The notes under the pieces were generated by a model. It ran no database searches. It had not been told where the DNA came from and saw only the letters and a list, made by a program, of their open reading frames with translations. This document shows, in pieces, positions 18,208 to 26,521 of a stretch of 64,000 nucleotides of DNA (its first letter is position 1; each line of letters starts with the position of its first letter). The stretch spans positions 23,747-87,746 of the forward strand of contig CASFRN010000161.1 of the NCBI GenBank assembly GCA_949296855.1, given 5' to 3'. Source of the DNA: an uncultured Bacteroides sp. Lineage in GTDB: Bacteria; Bacteroidota; Bacteroidia; Bacteroidales; Bacteroidaceae. The position numbers were made by a program, and so were the translations under genes.

Positions 18208-18924
18208 ATGAAAAAATTTAAATTATTCGTGTTAGCGGCCTTCTTAGGGCTGGCTACGAGTGCTTCCGCACAATTCGTGAATTCCGGATCGTCCAACAGT
18301 TCCGCATCGTCAAGCAGTTCGTTCGACTTTACTTCTGTAAAGACCAACGGATGGAATCGTATCTATGTGTCATACCTTCCTTCGAAAATGAAATATGATG
18401 ACGGAGACGAAAGTGAGGACGGAAAATTCAAAGGCTTCCAAGTAGGCTGGTTGCAAGGCATCGGACTGACCAAACATCTGCCTCTGTATCTGGAAGCGGG
18501 TGCTGCCATCCAATACAGAAGTTATAAAGATGAAGAAAGTGACTCTGACTATGGATATGAATTCTCAGATAAATATACTATGTTGTCTCTGAATATCCCT
18601 ATTAACTTGTTGTACAGATTCAACATTACCGATAATGTTTCAATAAGCCCTTATTTTGGTTTGGATTTCCGTATCAACCTTATGGGTAAAAATAAGTACG
18701 AAGTGACGTATAACGGCGAAACAGAATCGGAGGACTGGAATCTGTTTGATGATGAAGATATGGACAATGAAGCTTGGAATCGTTTCCAAGCAGGCTGGCA
18801 TATCGGTGTAGGAGTAGACTACCGCGCCATTCATGTGGGCGTTGAATATGGAACAGACTTTAGCGAAATAGCTGAAAAGACAAAGTTCGCTACCACTGCT
18901 ATTACGGTAGGCCTTAATTTCTAA
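18208..18924 (+). CDS. Outer-membrane beta-barrel protein
   Basis: This 238-residue protein has a signal peptide (1-21, TSASAQ), a Ser-rich linker (about 25-40, NSGSSNSSASSSSS) and an eight-strand-like barrel with alternating aromatic strands, ending in AITVGLNF with the C-terminal Phe expected for Bam recognition. Asp/Glu-rich stretches (DDGDESEDG, DEESDSDYGYE) are probably loops. The ligand is unknown. It is likely co-transcribed with the propeller gene upstream. Confidence 0.85.
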   Translation: MKKFKLFVLAAFLGLATSASAQFVNSGSSNSSASSSSSFDFTSVKTNGWNRIYVSYLPSKMKYDDGDESEDGKFKGFQVGWLQGIGLTKHLPLYLEAGAAIQYRSYKDEESDSDYGYEFSDKYTMLSLNIPINLLYRFNITDNVSISPYFGLDFRINLMGKNKYEVTYNGETESEDWNLFDDEDMDNEAWNRFQAGWHIGVGVDYRAIHVGVEYGTDFSEIAEKTKFATTAITVGLNF

Positions 18925-18937
18925 CCTAATCAAATAA

Positions 18938-18995
18938 AAATATGAATGTCCGTTTATGACCAATAAAAGACAAGGGAAAACGGATATTCATATTT
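18938..18995. terminator. Convergent terminator
   Basis: Arms AAATATGAATGTCCGTTT (18938-18955) and AAACGGATATTCATATTT (18978-18995) pair with one mismatch between converging genes. The right arm covers the stop codon of the minus-strand lipoprotein. The ATGAATRTCCG core recurs near 52944, 56683 and 56800. Confidence 0.75.
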
Positions 18996-19485
18996 ATTTA
19001 AACCGAACCGCTACCACCATCCGATGGTTAACCAATTCTCCGTCAAGGCTTGCGGGAGTAAAGTGAGGCAAGTCCCGGACAAGCTTACAGGCTATGGAGT
19101 CTATTTCCTGAGCGGTTTGACTATCGGAAATAAAAACGTTTGCCGACCTTCTGAGAGTAACGTGGCAAGGATACCCCGCCTTGCTTACAACGAACATGAC
19201 TACCGGGATAGCTTCGCCAATGTGAATGTCCTTTACGGCTTCTTGCAAATAATCTTCCAAATCTCCAGCCGAGAACACGGGCGGCGTATCGACATCCGTA
19301 TAAACCGTATCTTCATCTAAAATGACAGGCGCATTGATGCCGGGCAGATTTTCGATGGTTATCGGCTCTTTCCGTTCTCTTTGTACTGTATCTGTTTGCA
19401 CCGTAAATGTTTGGTCCGGTTTCTTTTGCATTTGGCAAGTCGTTAAAACGAACAAGCATAAGAACATCATCAGTTTTATACGCAT
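18994..19485 (-). CDS. Small lipoprotein with TonB C-terminal-like domain
   Basis: The 163 residues begin with a lipoprotein signal (VLTTC, Cys17) and QMQKKPDQTFT. After a linker comes a domain (about 85-163) containing VVMFVVSKAGYPCHVTLRRSANVFI, EIDSIACKLVRDLPHFTPA and HRMVVAVRFK. The order and spacing match the TonB C-terminal domain (FxVxxDGxxxxVxVxxS..., W/FTPA, PVxF). Here it hangs on a lipid anchor rather than a membrane helix, so it is not a classical TonB. Its first 25 residues are nearly those of the next gene upstream, from which it is separated by 19 bases. Confidence 0.7.
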   Translation of the reverse strand: MRIKLMMFLCLFVLTTCQMQKKPDQTFTVQTDTVQRERKEPITIENLPGINAPVILDEDTVYTDVDTPPVFSAGDLEDYLQEAVKDIHIGEAIPVVMFVVSKAGYPCHVTLRRSANVFISDSQTAQEIDSIACKLVRDLPHFTPASLDGELVNHRMVVAVRFK

Positions 19486-19504
19486 AAAGAATCAATGAAA
19501 ACCA

Positions 19505-20092
19505 TTAGTCAAAAACAGCTATTCCTCCCTTCTTGAAAATCAGCCTGTCGTCATCCATTACCGTTGCCTTGAATTTAGATATAGAAGCTGGAGAACAATC
19601 GCCTAAATGTACACTTACCCTATTTAAATCTGTACGTATTCCATGTCCGTAATAATGTAAGGTATCCGTGCAAAACGCTTGGTGAGCGGTGAGGTAACGA
19701 TTCAATTCATCGTAAACTTCCAGCAATTCGTTCATCGAGTAGTCGCAAGGGCGGATAATGAAATTGCTTCCGCCTACCCTTCTTTCCAGTTCCGGACGAT
19801 AGAATCCACAGTTTCCTTTTACTAACACTATGAGGAACTGGTTTTGGTCAAGGAAGACCCCTCCATAGTAGTCAGGATAATTTTTTTCTCCCACATAATT
19901 GGGAGTCACTTCGGTTGCAAAAGATTTTTCCAACCTTTGCGCAAGTTCGGATGCGCTCAACGGCTGACGGGTTTCGTATTCCGTAGTGTCTTTTTGAAGG
20001 TTTGCCGCCGTAAACGTTTTGTCCGGTTTCTTTTGCATTTGGCAAGCCGCTAAAGCAAGCAATAATAAACATACCATCGGTTTCATAGGCAT
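19505..20092 (-). CDS. Small lipoprotein of unknown function, PDYxGG family
   Basis: This 195-residue lipoprotein (lipobox LALAAC, Cys17, then QMQKKPDKTFT) carries a beta-alpha-beta-like domain: YPDYYGGVFLDQNQFLIVLVKG, a Cys-containing CDYSMNELLEVYDELNRYL helix, and VSVHLGDCSPASISKFK. The protein at 26522-27061 shares this pattern (YPDYLGG...VFLIKG...CIYSLRALSDLVDEL...VYVSFSNCSDNIIAKFK), so they are paralogues. The layout resembles pro-domains of alpha-lytic-type serine proteases, but no protease domain is attached; that link is inference. Together with the next gene it forms a two-lipoprotein operon. Confidence 0.65.
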   Translation of the reverse strand: MPMKPMVCLLLLALAACQMQKKPDKTFTAANLQKDTTEYETRQPLSASELAQRLEKSFATEVTPNYVGEKNYPDYYGGVFLDQNQFLIVLVKGNCGFYRPELERRVGGSNFIIRPCDYSMNELLEVYDELNRYLTAHQAFCTDTLHYYGHGIRTDLNRVSVHLGDCSPASISKFKATVMDDDRLIFKKGGIAVFD

Positions 20093-20108
20093 AAATGTTT
20101 GGTTTCTG

Positions 20109-20193
20109 CAAATTTATGAAAAAGAAAGGAAAAGCGCAACCGCAAGATTCTTCATTCTTCATTTTTCGTTCTTCATTTAAATCTGTATCTTTG
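20109..20193. promoter_or_regulatory. Divergent promoters for the lipoprotein pair and metG
   Basis: On the minus strand, TAAATTTG (20109-20116) lies about 17 bases before the lipoprotein start. On the plus strand, TATCTTTG (20186-20193) lies 34 bases before metG. Both match TAnnTTTG. Confidence 0.6.
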
Positions 20194-20227
20194 CACCATT
20201 CTTACCGAATTTAAAAACATACGCTAT

Positions 20228-22270
20228 ATGGAAAAGAAATTCAAACGGACTACCGTCACCTCGGCACTGCCTTACGCCAACGGCCCTGTCCACATCGGAC
20301 ACTTGGCTGGTGTATATGTGCCCGCTGACATCTACGTGCGCTACCTGCGCCTGAAAAAAGAAGATGTGTTATTCATCGGAGGCTCGGACGAGCACGGTGT
20401 GCCTATCACCATCCGTGCCAAGAAAGAAGGCTGTACGCCTCAAGACATCGTGGACCGCTATCATACGCTGATTCGCGATTCGTTCAAAGAATTCGGCATC
20501 TCGTTTGATGTGTACGGACGCACTTCATCGGAAGTGCATCACAAAACGGCTTCCGATTTCTTCCGCACCCTTTACAATAAAGGCGAGTTCATCGAAAAGA
20601 CTTCGATGCAGTATTACGATGAAGAAGCGAAGACTTTCCTAGCCGACCGTTACATTACGGGCGAATGCCCGCGTTGCCACGCCCAGGGAGCTTACGGCGA
20701 CCAGTGCGAGAAGTGCGGCTCCACTCTTTCGCCTACGGAACTTATCAATCCGAAGAGTGCCATCAGCGGAAGTGAACCCGTGATGAAAGAAACCAAGCAC
20801 TGGTATTTGCCCCTCGATAAGCACGAAGCGTGGCTGCGCCAATGGATATTGGAGGACCACAAGGAATGGCGTCCTAACGTGTACGGACAATGCAAGTCGT
20901 GGCTCGATATGGGACTTCAGCCCCGTGCCGTGAGCCGTGACCTTGACTGGGGTATTCCTGTACCCGTAGAAGGAGCTGAAGGTAAAGTGCTCTACGTATG
21001 GTTTGACGCGCCTATCGGTTATATCTCGAACACCAAGGAATTGCTTCCAGACTCGTGGGAAAAATGGTGGAAAGACCCTGAAACACGCCTTATCCACTTC
21101 ATCGGGAAAGACAACATCGTGTTCCACTGTATCGTGTTCCCCGCTATGCTGAAGGCGGAAGGCAGCTATATCCTGCCCGACAACGTGCCCGCCAATGAGT
21201 TCCTGAATCTGGAGGGAGACAAAATCTCTACCTCACGCAACTGGGCTGTATGGCTGCACGAATACCTGCAAGATTTCCCCGGCAAGCAAGACGTATTGCG
21301 CTACGTATTGACCGCCAACGCTCCCGAAACGAAAGACAACGACTTTACATGGAAAGACTTCCAGGCACGCAACAACAACGAATTAGTAGCCGTATACGGC
21401 AACTTCGTCAACCGTGCCCTTGTCTTGACACACAAGTATTTTGAAGGCAAAGTGCCCGTTTGCGGCGAACTGAACGATTACGATGAGGCGACCCTCCAAG
21501 AATTTGCCGATGTAAAGGCACAGGTAGAGAAGCTGCTCGATGTATTCAAGTTCCGCGACGCACAGAAGGAAGCGATGAACCTTGCCCGCATCGGCAATAA
21601 ATACTTGGCAGATACCGAGCCGTGGAAGTTGGCGAAGACCGATATGGACCGTGTGGCTACCATTCTGCACATCGCCCTTCAATTGGTGGCAAACCTCTCT
21701 ATCGCCTTCGAGCCGTTTTTGCCCTTCAGTTCCGAAAAGCTCCGCAAGATGCTGAACATGGAAAACTTCAGTTGGGAACAATTAGGACGTACCGACCTGT
21801 TAGAAGCCGGACATCTGTTGAACAAGGCGGAACTCCTGTTCGAAAAGATAGACGACGAGACCATTCAGGCACAAGTAGACAAGCTGCTCGCCACAAAGAA
21901 GGCGAACGAAGCAGCCGCTTACAAAGCAAATCCCGTGAAGCCGACGGTATCTATCGAAGACTTCGACAAGCTCGACATCCGTGTAGGTACGGTATTGGAA
22001 TGCGAAACCGTGCCCAAGATGAAGAAGCTCCTGAAGTTCAAGATTGCCGACGGACTGGAAAACCGTACCATCGTGAGTGGCATCGCCCAGCATTACAAAC
22101 CCGAAGAATTGGTAGGCAAGCAGGTACTGTTCATCGCTAATCTTGCCCCGCGCCAGTTCAAGAACGGCTTGGTAAGCGAAGGTATGATATTAAGTGCCGA
22201 AAACTTCGACGGCTCACTGGCAGTCACTTCGGTATTGCGTGAAGTGAAGCCGGGAAGCGAAGTGAAGTAA
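20228..22270 (+). CDS. metG: Methionyl-tRNA synthetase MetG
   Basis: MetG charges tRNA-Met with methionine. The class I signature [10 protein letters not shown] is at about 17-26, and the second signature is KISTS (about 331-335) instead of KMSKS, a common variant. Zinc-binding cysteines lie in [18 protein letters not shown] (about 143-160). The C-terminal EMAP-II-like tRNA-binding domain (from [10 protein letters not shown], about 577-680) is fused, which gives the dimeric 680-residue form. The gene stands alone behind its own -7 box. Confidence 0.97.
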   Translation: MEKKFKRTTVTSALPYANGPVHIGHLAGVYVPADIYVRYLRLKKEDVLFIGGSDEHGVPITIRAKKEGCTPQDIVDRYHTLIRDSFKEFGISFDVYGRTSSEVHHKTASDFFRTLYNKGEFIEKTSMQYYDEEAKTFLADRYITGECPRCHAQGAYGDQCEKCGSTLSPTELINPKSAISGSEPVMKETKHWYLPLDKHEAWLRQWILEDHKEWRPNVYGQCKSWLDMGLQPRAVSRDLDWGIPVPVEGAEGKVLYVWFDAPIGYISNTKELLPDSWEKWWKDPETRLIHFIGKDNIVFHCIVFPAMLKAEGSYILPDNVPANEFLNLEGDKISTSRNWAVWLHEYLQDFPGKQDVLRYVLTANAPETKDNDFTWKDFQARNNNELVAVYGNFVNRALVLTHKYFEGKVPVCGELNDYDEATLQEFADVKAQVEKLLDVFKFRDAQKEAMNLARIGNKYLADTEPWKLAKTDMDRVATILHIALQLVANLSIAFEPFLPFSSEKLRKMLNMENFSWEQLGRTDLLEAGHLLNKAELLFEKIDDETIQAQVDKLLATKKANEAAAYKANPVKPTVSIEDFDKLDIRVGTVLECETVPKMKKLLKFKIADGLENRTIVSGIAQHYKPEELVGKQVLFIANLAPRQFKNGLVSEGMILSAENFDGSLAVTSVLREVKPGSEVK

Positions 22271-22281
22271 AGCTTGTTTTC

Positions 22282-22415
22282 TCACCACAGATTACACAGA
22301 TTTAAATAATTAATAATTAAAAGTGAACAATGAATAACGGCAAGTGTTTTCGTCTGTCGTTATTAACTATTAATTATTCATTATTAATTATTTAAATCTG
22401 TGTAATCTGTGGTGA
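22282..22415. repeat. Perfect 35-bp inverted repeat with a second repeat nested in its loop
   Basis: The outer arms 22282-22316 and 22381-22415 are perfectly complementary and contain TCACCACAGATTACACAG. The 64-base loop holds an AATAACGG...CGTTATT palindrome of the second AT-rich family (compare 28019, 31972 and 49331). It separates metG from the glycan locus and probably terminates metG. Confidence 0.9.
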
Positions 22416-22431
22416 AAAATCCATCTACAAT

Positions 22432-23886
22432 ATGCCCGAACCTTCATTAAAAGAAAAGACAGCCAAAGGACTCTTCTGGGGAGCCATTAACAACGGTGCC
22501 CAGCAGGTGCTTGTGCTCTTGTTCGGGATTATCTTGGCACGCATCCTTTCGCCCGATGAATATGGAATGGTGGGGATGCTCACTATCTTTACCCTTATCG
22601 GGAATTCGTTACAAGAAAGCGGATTCCGGGCGGCATTGGTGAACGTGAGGAACATCCGGCACGAAGACTACAATGCCGTATTCTGGTGCAGCCTGCTTAT
22701 CGGCACGTGCGCCTATCTGCTCCTTTTCTGTTGCGCTCCGCTCATCGCCCGGTTCTATCAAGAGCCTGAACTCACCCCATTGGCACGCTATTGCTTTCTT
22801 GCCATTCCCATTGCCAGCCTCGGCACGGCACAGGGAGCTTATCTTTTCCGCAACCTGAAGGTGCGCCAGCAAGCCCTTTCGGGTATCATTGCCCACGTGG
22901 TTTCGGGCTGCTTGGGCATCACGCTCGCCTTTTGCGGCTTCTCCTATTGGGGCATCGCCACACAAAGCCTTACTTACCTGATTACGGTGACGCTCTGCAC
23001 GTGGTATTTCTCGCCTTGGCGACCTACGTTCCGCATCGACTTCCGTCCGCTGAAGCCGCTTTTTGCCTTCAGTAGCAAACTCCTGATAACGAACATCGCC
23101 AACCAACTGAACAACAACCTGCTCTCGGTGATATTGGGAAAGTATTTCAATCCGCAAGCCGTGGGCAACTACAATCAGGCGAACAAATGGAACGGCACGG
23201 GGCATCAGTTCATTACGGGAATGATGGGCAGCGTGGCACAGCCCGTATTGGCAAGCATCAACAACGACCGCGAACGTTCCCTGCGCGTGTTCCGCAAGAT
23301 TCTCCGCTTCTGCGCTTTCCTTGCCTTCCCTGCCATGTTCGGGCTGAGCATCGTGACGCACGAACTAATCCTGATTACCGTAGGTGGGAAATGGACGGGC
23401 AGCATCCCTTTGATGCAATTGCTCTGTATTGGAGGTGCATTCATCCCTCTCAACACCTTGTTTTCGAACCTGATTATCAGCCAGGGGAAATCGAACATTT
23501 ATATGTGGAACATTATCGCTCAGGTCGTGCTCCAGTTGGCAACCGTATTGACGATTGTCCGCTTCGGAGGCAGCATCCATACCATGGTCATTACTGGCGT
23601 ATGCATCAACATCCTATGGCTTTTCGTATGGCAACGCTTCGCCCGCCGCTTCATCCGCCTCACCCTGCGGATGCTCCTGCTCGACATAGCTCCTTTCCTC
23701 CTTACCGCTCTCATAGCTTGTGCCTCCGGATGGGTTGTATCGGAATGGACAGGAGGCCCGCTCCTCGTCACTTTCCTTACGAAAATCATCACAGCCGCCG
23801 CATGTTATTTCCTCATAATGAAGCTCGCCCACGCCGAAATCCTGCAAGAGTGCCTCGATTACTTCTTCAAGAAGAAACGCCCGTAA
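22432..23886 (+). CDS. Lipopolysaccharide/polysaccharide flippase (Wzx/PST family)
   Basis: This 484-residue polytopic membrane protein has about 12-14 hydrophobic helices. It opens with KTAKGLFWGAINNGAQQVLVLLFGIILARIL and contains GMVGMLTIFTLIGNSLQESGFRAALV, a typical N-terminal signature of the polysaccharide transporter (MOP/Wzx) superfamily. It likely flips a lipid-linked glycan across the inner membrane. It opens the glycosyltransferase locus, which suggests it exports the product made by the enzymes downstream. Confidence 0.9.
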   Translation: MPEPSLKEKTAKGLFWGAINNGAQQVLVLLFGIILARILSPDEYGMVGMLTIFTLIGNSLQESGFRAALVNVRNIRHEDYNAVFWCSLLIGTCAYLLLFCCAPLIARFYQEPELTPLARYCFLAIPIASLGTAQGAYLFRNLKVRQQALSGIIAHVVSGCLGITLAFCGFSYWGIATQSLTYLITVTLCTWYFSPWRPTFRIDFRPLKPLFAFSSKLLITNIANQLNNNLLSVILGKYFNPQAVGNYNQANKWNGTGHQFITGMMGSVAQPVLASINNDRERSLRVFRKILRFCAFLAFPAMFGLSIVTHELILITVGGKWTGSIPLMQLLCIGGAFIPLNTLFSNLIISQGKSNIYMWNIIAQVVLQLATVLTIVRFGGSIHTMVITGVCINILWLFVWQRFARRFIRLTLRMLLLDIAPFLLTALIACASGWVVSEWTGGPLLVTFLTKIITAAACYFLIMKLAHAEILQECLDYFFKKKRP

Positions 23887-23890
23887 ATCG

Positions 23891-23921
23891 TTTGCAAAGT
23901 AACGGAACTTTGCTACATTTG
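23891..23921 (+). promoter_or_regulatory. Promoter of the DUF3791-DUF3990-DUF3791 cassette
   Basis: TTTG (23891-23894) and TACATTTG (23914-23921) are spaced by 19 bases, a full Bacteroidetes promoter immediately after the flippase stop. The cassette therefore has independent expression, and the glycosyltransferase 14 bases after it may share this promoter. Confidence 0.8.
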
Positions 23922-23950
23922 CGGAAATAATATCTAAATACTAAACAGAT

Positions 23951-24181
23951 ATGAAAACAGAACCTGATATCAAAGACAAGGTAGCTTATATCATTGCCGT
24001 AATAAGCGAATTTGCTGCCGCCCATTCGCTTACCCCATCGCAAGCCTACCGCTATTTAGACAGATTTAAAGGCATCGACTTTGTGAACCGCTTCTACAAT
24101 GTCGAACATACCTTTTCATTCGAAGATGTCATAGAAGACCTTACTGCTTATTGTCATCGGAAAGGAGGCGCCTTGATATGA
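23951..24181 (+). CDS. DUF3791 family protein (upstream copy)
   Basis: This small alpha-helical protein of 76 residues (DKVAYIIAVISEFAAAHSLTPSQAYRYLDRFKGIDFV) matches DUF3791, which regularly accompanies DUF3990. It overlaps the DUF3990 start by 4 bases, and a strong AAAGGAGG in its last codons serves that start. By position it is a candidate antitoxin or partner. The direct target is unknown. Confidence 0.8.
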   Translation: MKTEPDIKDKVAYIIAVISEFAAAHSLTPSQAYRYLDRFKGIDFVNRFYNVEHTFSFEDVIEDLTAYCHRKGGALI

Positions 24182-24666
24182 TACTTTATCACGGTTCTAA
24201 TATTGATATCATTCATATAGACCTTTCACAATCGAAAACAGGTAAAGATTTCGGATGCGGATTTTATCTTTCGGCAGATAAAGAGCAAGCGCGTGAACTG
24301 GCTGAACGGAAAACAGAACAAATCGGAAGTGGAAGTCCTACATTGAATGTTTACGAGTTTGATGAAAATAGCTTGTGCGACACAGGTTTATCTGTACTCC
24401 GTTTCCAAAATTACAGTAAGGAATGGGCGGAATTCATCTTGATGAACCGCCGTAACCGCACGCGCATCCCGGCACATAATTATGACATTGTCATCGGGCC
24501 GATAGCGGACGATGCGGTCGGCTTCCAAATACGACGGTTCACCTCAGGGCTGATAGATATGGACATGTTCGTCGAAGAACTGAAGTATATGAAAGGAATT
24601 ACTATCCAATACTTTTTCGGTACTGAAAAAGCAATCCGTTATCTGAAAAAACTCGAAACGCTATGA
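24178..24666 (+). CDS. DUF3990 protein, ADP-ribosyltransferase-like putative toxin
   Basis: This 162-residue protein has three features resembling the H-Y-E/Q class of ADP-ribosyltransferases. YHGS (4-7) would supply the NAD-binding His. DFGCGFYLS (24-32) has the Tyr/Ser strand and is followed by the helix KEQARELAERK. The C-terminal IQYFFGTEKAIRYLKKL provides candidate Gln/Glu residues. I recall DUF3990 being grouped with the ADP-ribosyl fold. The ATG at 24178 is chosen because it overlaps the upstream stop and follows an AAAGGAGG ribosome site, rare in this phylum. It is flanked on both sides by DUF3791, the usual layout of a proposed toxin-antitoxin module. Activity is not demonstrated here. 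Confidence 0.8.
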   Translation: MILYHGSNIDIIHIDLSQSKTGKDFGCGFYLSADKEQARELAERKTEQIGSGSPTLNVYEFDENSLCDTGLSVLRFQNYSKEWAEFILMNRRNRTRIPAHNYDIVIGPIADDAVGFQIRRFTSGLIDMDMFVEELKYMKGITIQYFFGTEKAIRYLKKLETL

Positions 24667-24881
24667 CAAAAGAAACATTTATGATAGAAGAAATCTCCAA
24701 GGAAATCGTGCTCCTCTTGATGGAAGAACACGGTATGGATTTGAAAGAAGCCCTCCGCACCCTCTATACTTCGGATACCTACGCTAAGCTGACAAACCTC
24801 CGCACGGGTCTGTTTTCGCAAAGCACAGCATACGTGTATGAATACCTTGAACACGAATTGGCGACAGGGAAAATGGCATAA
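24663..24881 (+). CDS. DUF3791 family protein (downstream copy)
   Basis: The protein has 72 residues, including MIEEISKEIVLLLMEEHGMDLKEALRTLYTSDTYAKL and ending VYEYLEHELATGKMA. It is helical, like the upstream DUF3791, but has diverged. Its start overlaps the DUF3990 stop by 4 bases, so all three genes are translationally coupled. The likely role is as antitoxin or toxin-complex partner. Having two different copies around one DUF3990 raises the question of a division of labour. Confidence 0.75.
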   Translation: MTKETFMIEEISKEIVLLLMEEHGMDLKEALRTLYTSDTYAKLTNLRTGLFSQSTAYVYEYLEHELATGKMA

Positions 24882-24895
24882 AAGAATAACACCCG

Positions 24896-25810
24896 ATGAG
24901 CACCCTCTACGTAGTCAGCCCCCCGCTTGAAATCTTCGAAGGCTTGAAGCCCGAACTCCGCGCACGCATCGTCACCTTGCCCGACTTCCTGCGCTATCCA
25001 GCCGAGTGCATAAAGGGAATTACCCGAAGCCTGTTGGCGGGACGCATCCCCCTGCCCAAACAAATCCTGTATTATTGGTTTCCGAAAGAGCACTTCGACC
25101 GCCTCGTCCGTGCACAAGCGGGCGACGCTATTCTGATTTACGAAGCGTGCAACGTGCGGGTGCTCCGTGCCATCCGTCCCTACCTGCCCAAGGGAGTGCC
25201 CTGCTACATCTACTATTGCAACCCCGTCGAGACCACCTTCCGCCGTCCCGCTGAGGAACTAAAAGCCATCCGGGCCTTGGGCTACCGCCTGACGAGCTTC
25301 GACCCTTGCGAAGCCGAACGCTACGGAATGGCGTGCACAGGCCAATACTTCCGCTATCCCGACCGCCAGCCCGGCAGCATCACGTTCGACTGCTTCTTCT
25401 GCGGACTGCCCAAAGACCGAGCCGCCCTCCTCCACGACCTCCGCACCCGCCTCGAAGCCGAAGCCCTCACGTGCGATTTCGTCATCCCCCGCACCCCGGC
25501 AGAGAAGCTCACCTATCCCCAGTACCTCGACCGTCTCGCCCGCACCCGCTGCGTCATCGACATCTGCCAGCAGGGGCAAACCGGGCTGACCCGCCGCCCC
25601 CTCGAAGCCCTCTTCTACGGCAAGAAGCTCCTGACGAACAACCCGCAGATAGCCTCCTACGACTTCTACCGCCCGCAGAACGTCTTCATCCTCGGCAAAG
25701 ACCCCGCGGACCGCCTCCGCGCCTTCATCGAAAGCCCCCTCGCCGAAGTTCCCGAACCCGTCCGCGCCGCCTACGATGTGAACGGGTGGATCCGGCATTA
25801 CTTGCCGTGA
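24896..25810 (+). CDS. Glycosyltransferase-like protein, GT-B fold predicted
   Basis: This 304-residue cytoplasmic protein has alternating strands and helices, including ILIYEACNVRVLRAIRPYLP, FFCGLPKDRAALL and CVIDICQQGQTGLTRRPLEALFYGKKLLTNN. The last resembles the C-terminal donor-binding region of GT-B transferases (QTGLTxRxLEAxxxGKKLLT). Related proteins are annotated as LPS core biosynthesis proteins. The sugar is unknown. It lies 14 bases after the DUF3791 gene. The coding sequence is very GC-rich, unlike neighbouring genes. Confidence 0.7.
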   Translation: MSTLYVVSPPLEIFEGLKPELRARIVTLPDFLRYPAECIKGITRSLLAGRIPLPKQILYYWFPKEHFDRLVRAQAGDAILIYEACNVRVLRAIRPYLPKGVPCYIYYCNPVETTFRRPAEELKAIRALGYRLTSFDPCEAERYGMACTGQYFRYPDRQPGSITFDCFFCGLPKDRAALLHDLRTRLEAEALTCDFVIPRTPAEKLTYPQYLDRLARTRCVIDICQQGQTGLTRRPLEALFYGKKLLTNNPQIASYDFYRPQNVFILGKDPADRLRAFIESPLAEVPEPVRAAYDVNGWIRHYLP

Positions 25811-25836
25811 CATTTATTATTAAAAAGCAGAAAACA

Positions 25837-25868
25837 CTTGCTCTTGTGTGAATTAAAAATTACCTTTG
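25837..25868 (+). promoter_or_regulatory. Promoter of the RelE/HigA-type toxin-antitoxin operon
   Basis: CTTG (25837-25840, one mismatch to TTTG) and TACCTTTG (25861-25868) are spaced by 20 bases. The start codon at 25873 lies only 5 bases after the -7 box, so the mRNA is predicted to be leaderless or nearly so. Confidence 0.65.
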
Positions 25869-25872
25869 CGCT

Positions 25873-26217
25873 ATGAAAATCAGGAACGTCATAGCATACA
25901 AGCATTATTTCATCGACTTTGTGAAATCATTGCCCGAGAAGATGCAAGACAAGATAATCAAGACCATTCAGTATGTGGAAACCCTGCAAATGGTTCCCGC
26001 AAAATACCTGAAGCACATCGAAGGGACAAAAGGGCTTTATGAAATCAGGGCTAAATTCGCAAGCGACATAGTCCGTGTGTTCTGCTTTTTCGACGGCGAG
26101 AAATTGGTCATTCTTTTGAGTGGATTCCAAAAGAAAACCCAGAAGACACCCAAGAAGGAGATAGAACGGGCGATGAAACTGATGCAAGAATATTTTAATG
26201 AGAAAGAAAGGGAATGA
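25873..26217 (+). CDS. RelE/ParE-superfamily toxin (Gp49-like HigB)
   Basis: The protein has 114 residues. VKSLPEKMQDKIIKTIQYVETL is the N-terminal helix pair, and GTKGLYEIRAKFASDIVRVFCFFDGEKLVILLSGFQKKTQKTPKKEIERA carries the sheet and the C-terminal KKxxKTPxxEIxxA signature of the phage Gp49-like RelE toxins. These are ribosome-dependent mRNA endonucleases. It overlaps the HTH antitoxin gene by 4 bases with the toxin first, the HigBA order. Confidence 0.9.
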   Translation: MKIRNVIAYKHYFIDFVKSLPEKMQDKIIKTIQYVETLQMVPAKYLKHIEGTKGLYEIRAKFASDIVRVFCFFDGEKLVILLSGFQKKTQKTPKKEIERAMKLMQEYFNEKERE

Positions 26218-26510
26218 ATATGGAAACTTATACATTAGACGATATCAAGAAAGAAGTTTACGGGGAAATCGGAACCCCGCGCCGCGACAAGATAGAAGCC
26301 GAGCTTGCCAGCCTCCGCATCGGGATTCAGATACGCAATGCCCGCGAGGCAAGGAAGATGACCCAAAGTCAGCTTGCCGAAAAGATAGGCAAGGAACGCT
26401 CGTTCATATCCAAGGTGGAAAGCGACGGAAAGAACCTGACCTTGTCTACCTTATATGACATCGTGACAAAAGGCTTGGGCGGGAAACTGAGCATACAGGT
26501 GCAGCTGTAA
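26214..26510 (+). CDS. HigA-type HTH antitoxin
   Basis: The protein has 98 residues with a C-terminal XRE HTH (about 40-90: IRNAREARKMTQSQLAEKIGKERSFISKVESDGKNLTLSTLYDIV). The N-terminal ~38 residues (TLDDIKKEVYGEIGTPRRDKIEAEL) probably bind the toxin. Such antitoxins neutralise the toxin and repress the shared promoter. Two starts are possible, 26214 and 26220; the first overlaps the toxin stop. Confidence 0.9.
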   Translation: MNMETYTLDDIKKEVYGEIGTPRRDKIEAELASLRIGIQIRNAREARKMTQSQLAEKIGKERSFISKVESDGKNLTLSTLYDIVTKGLGGKLSIQVQL

Positions 26511-26521
26511 CCCTCAACAAT

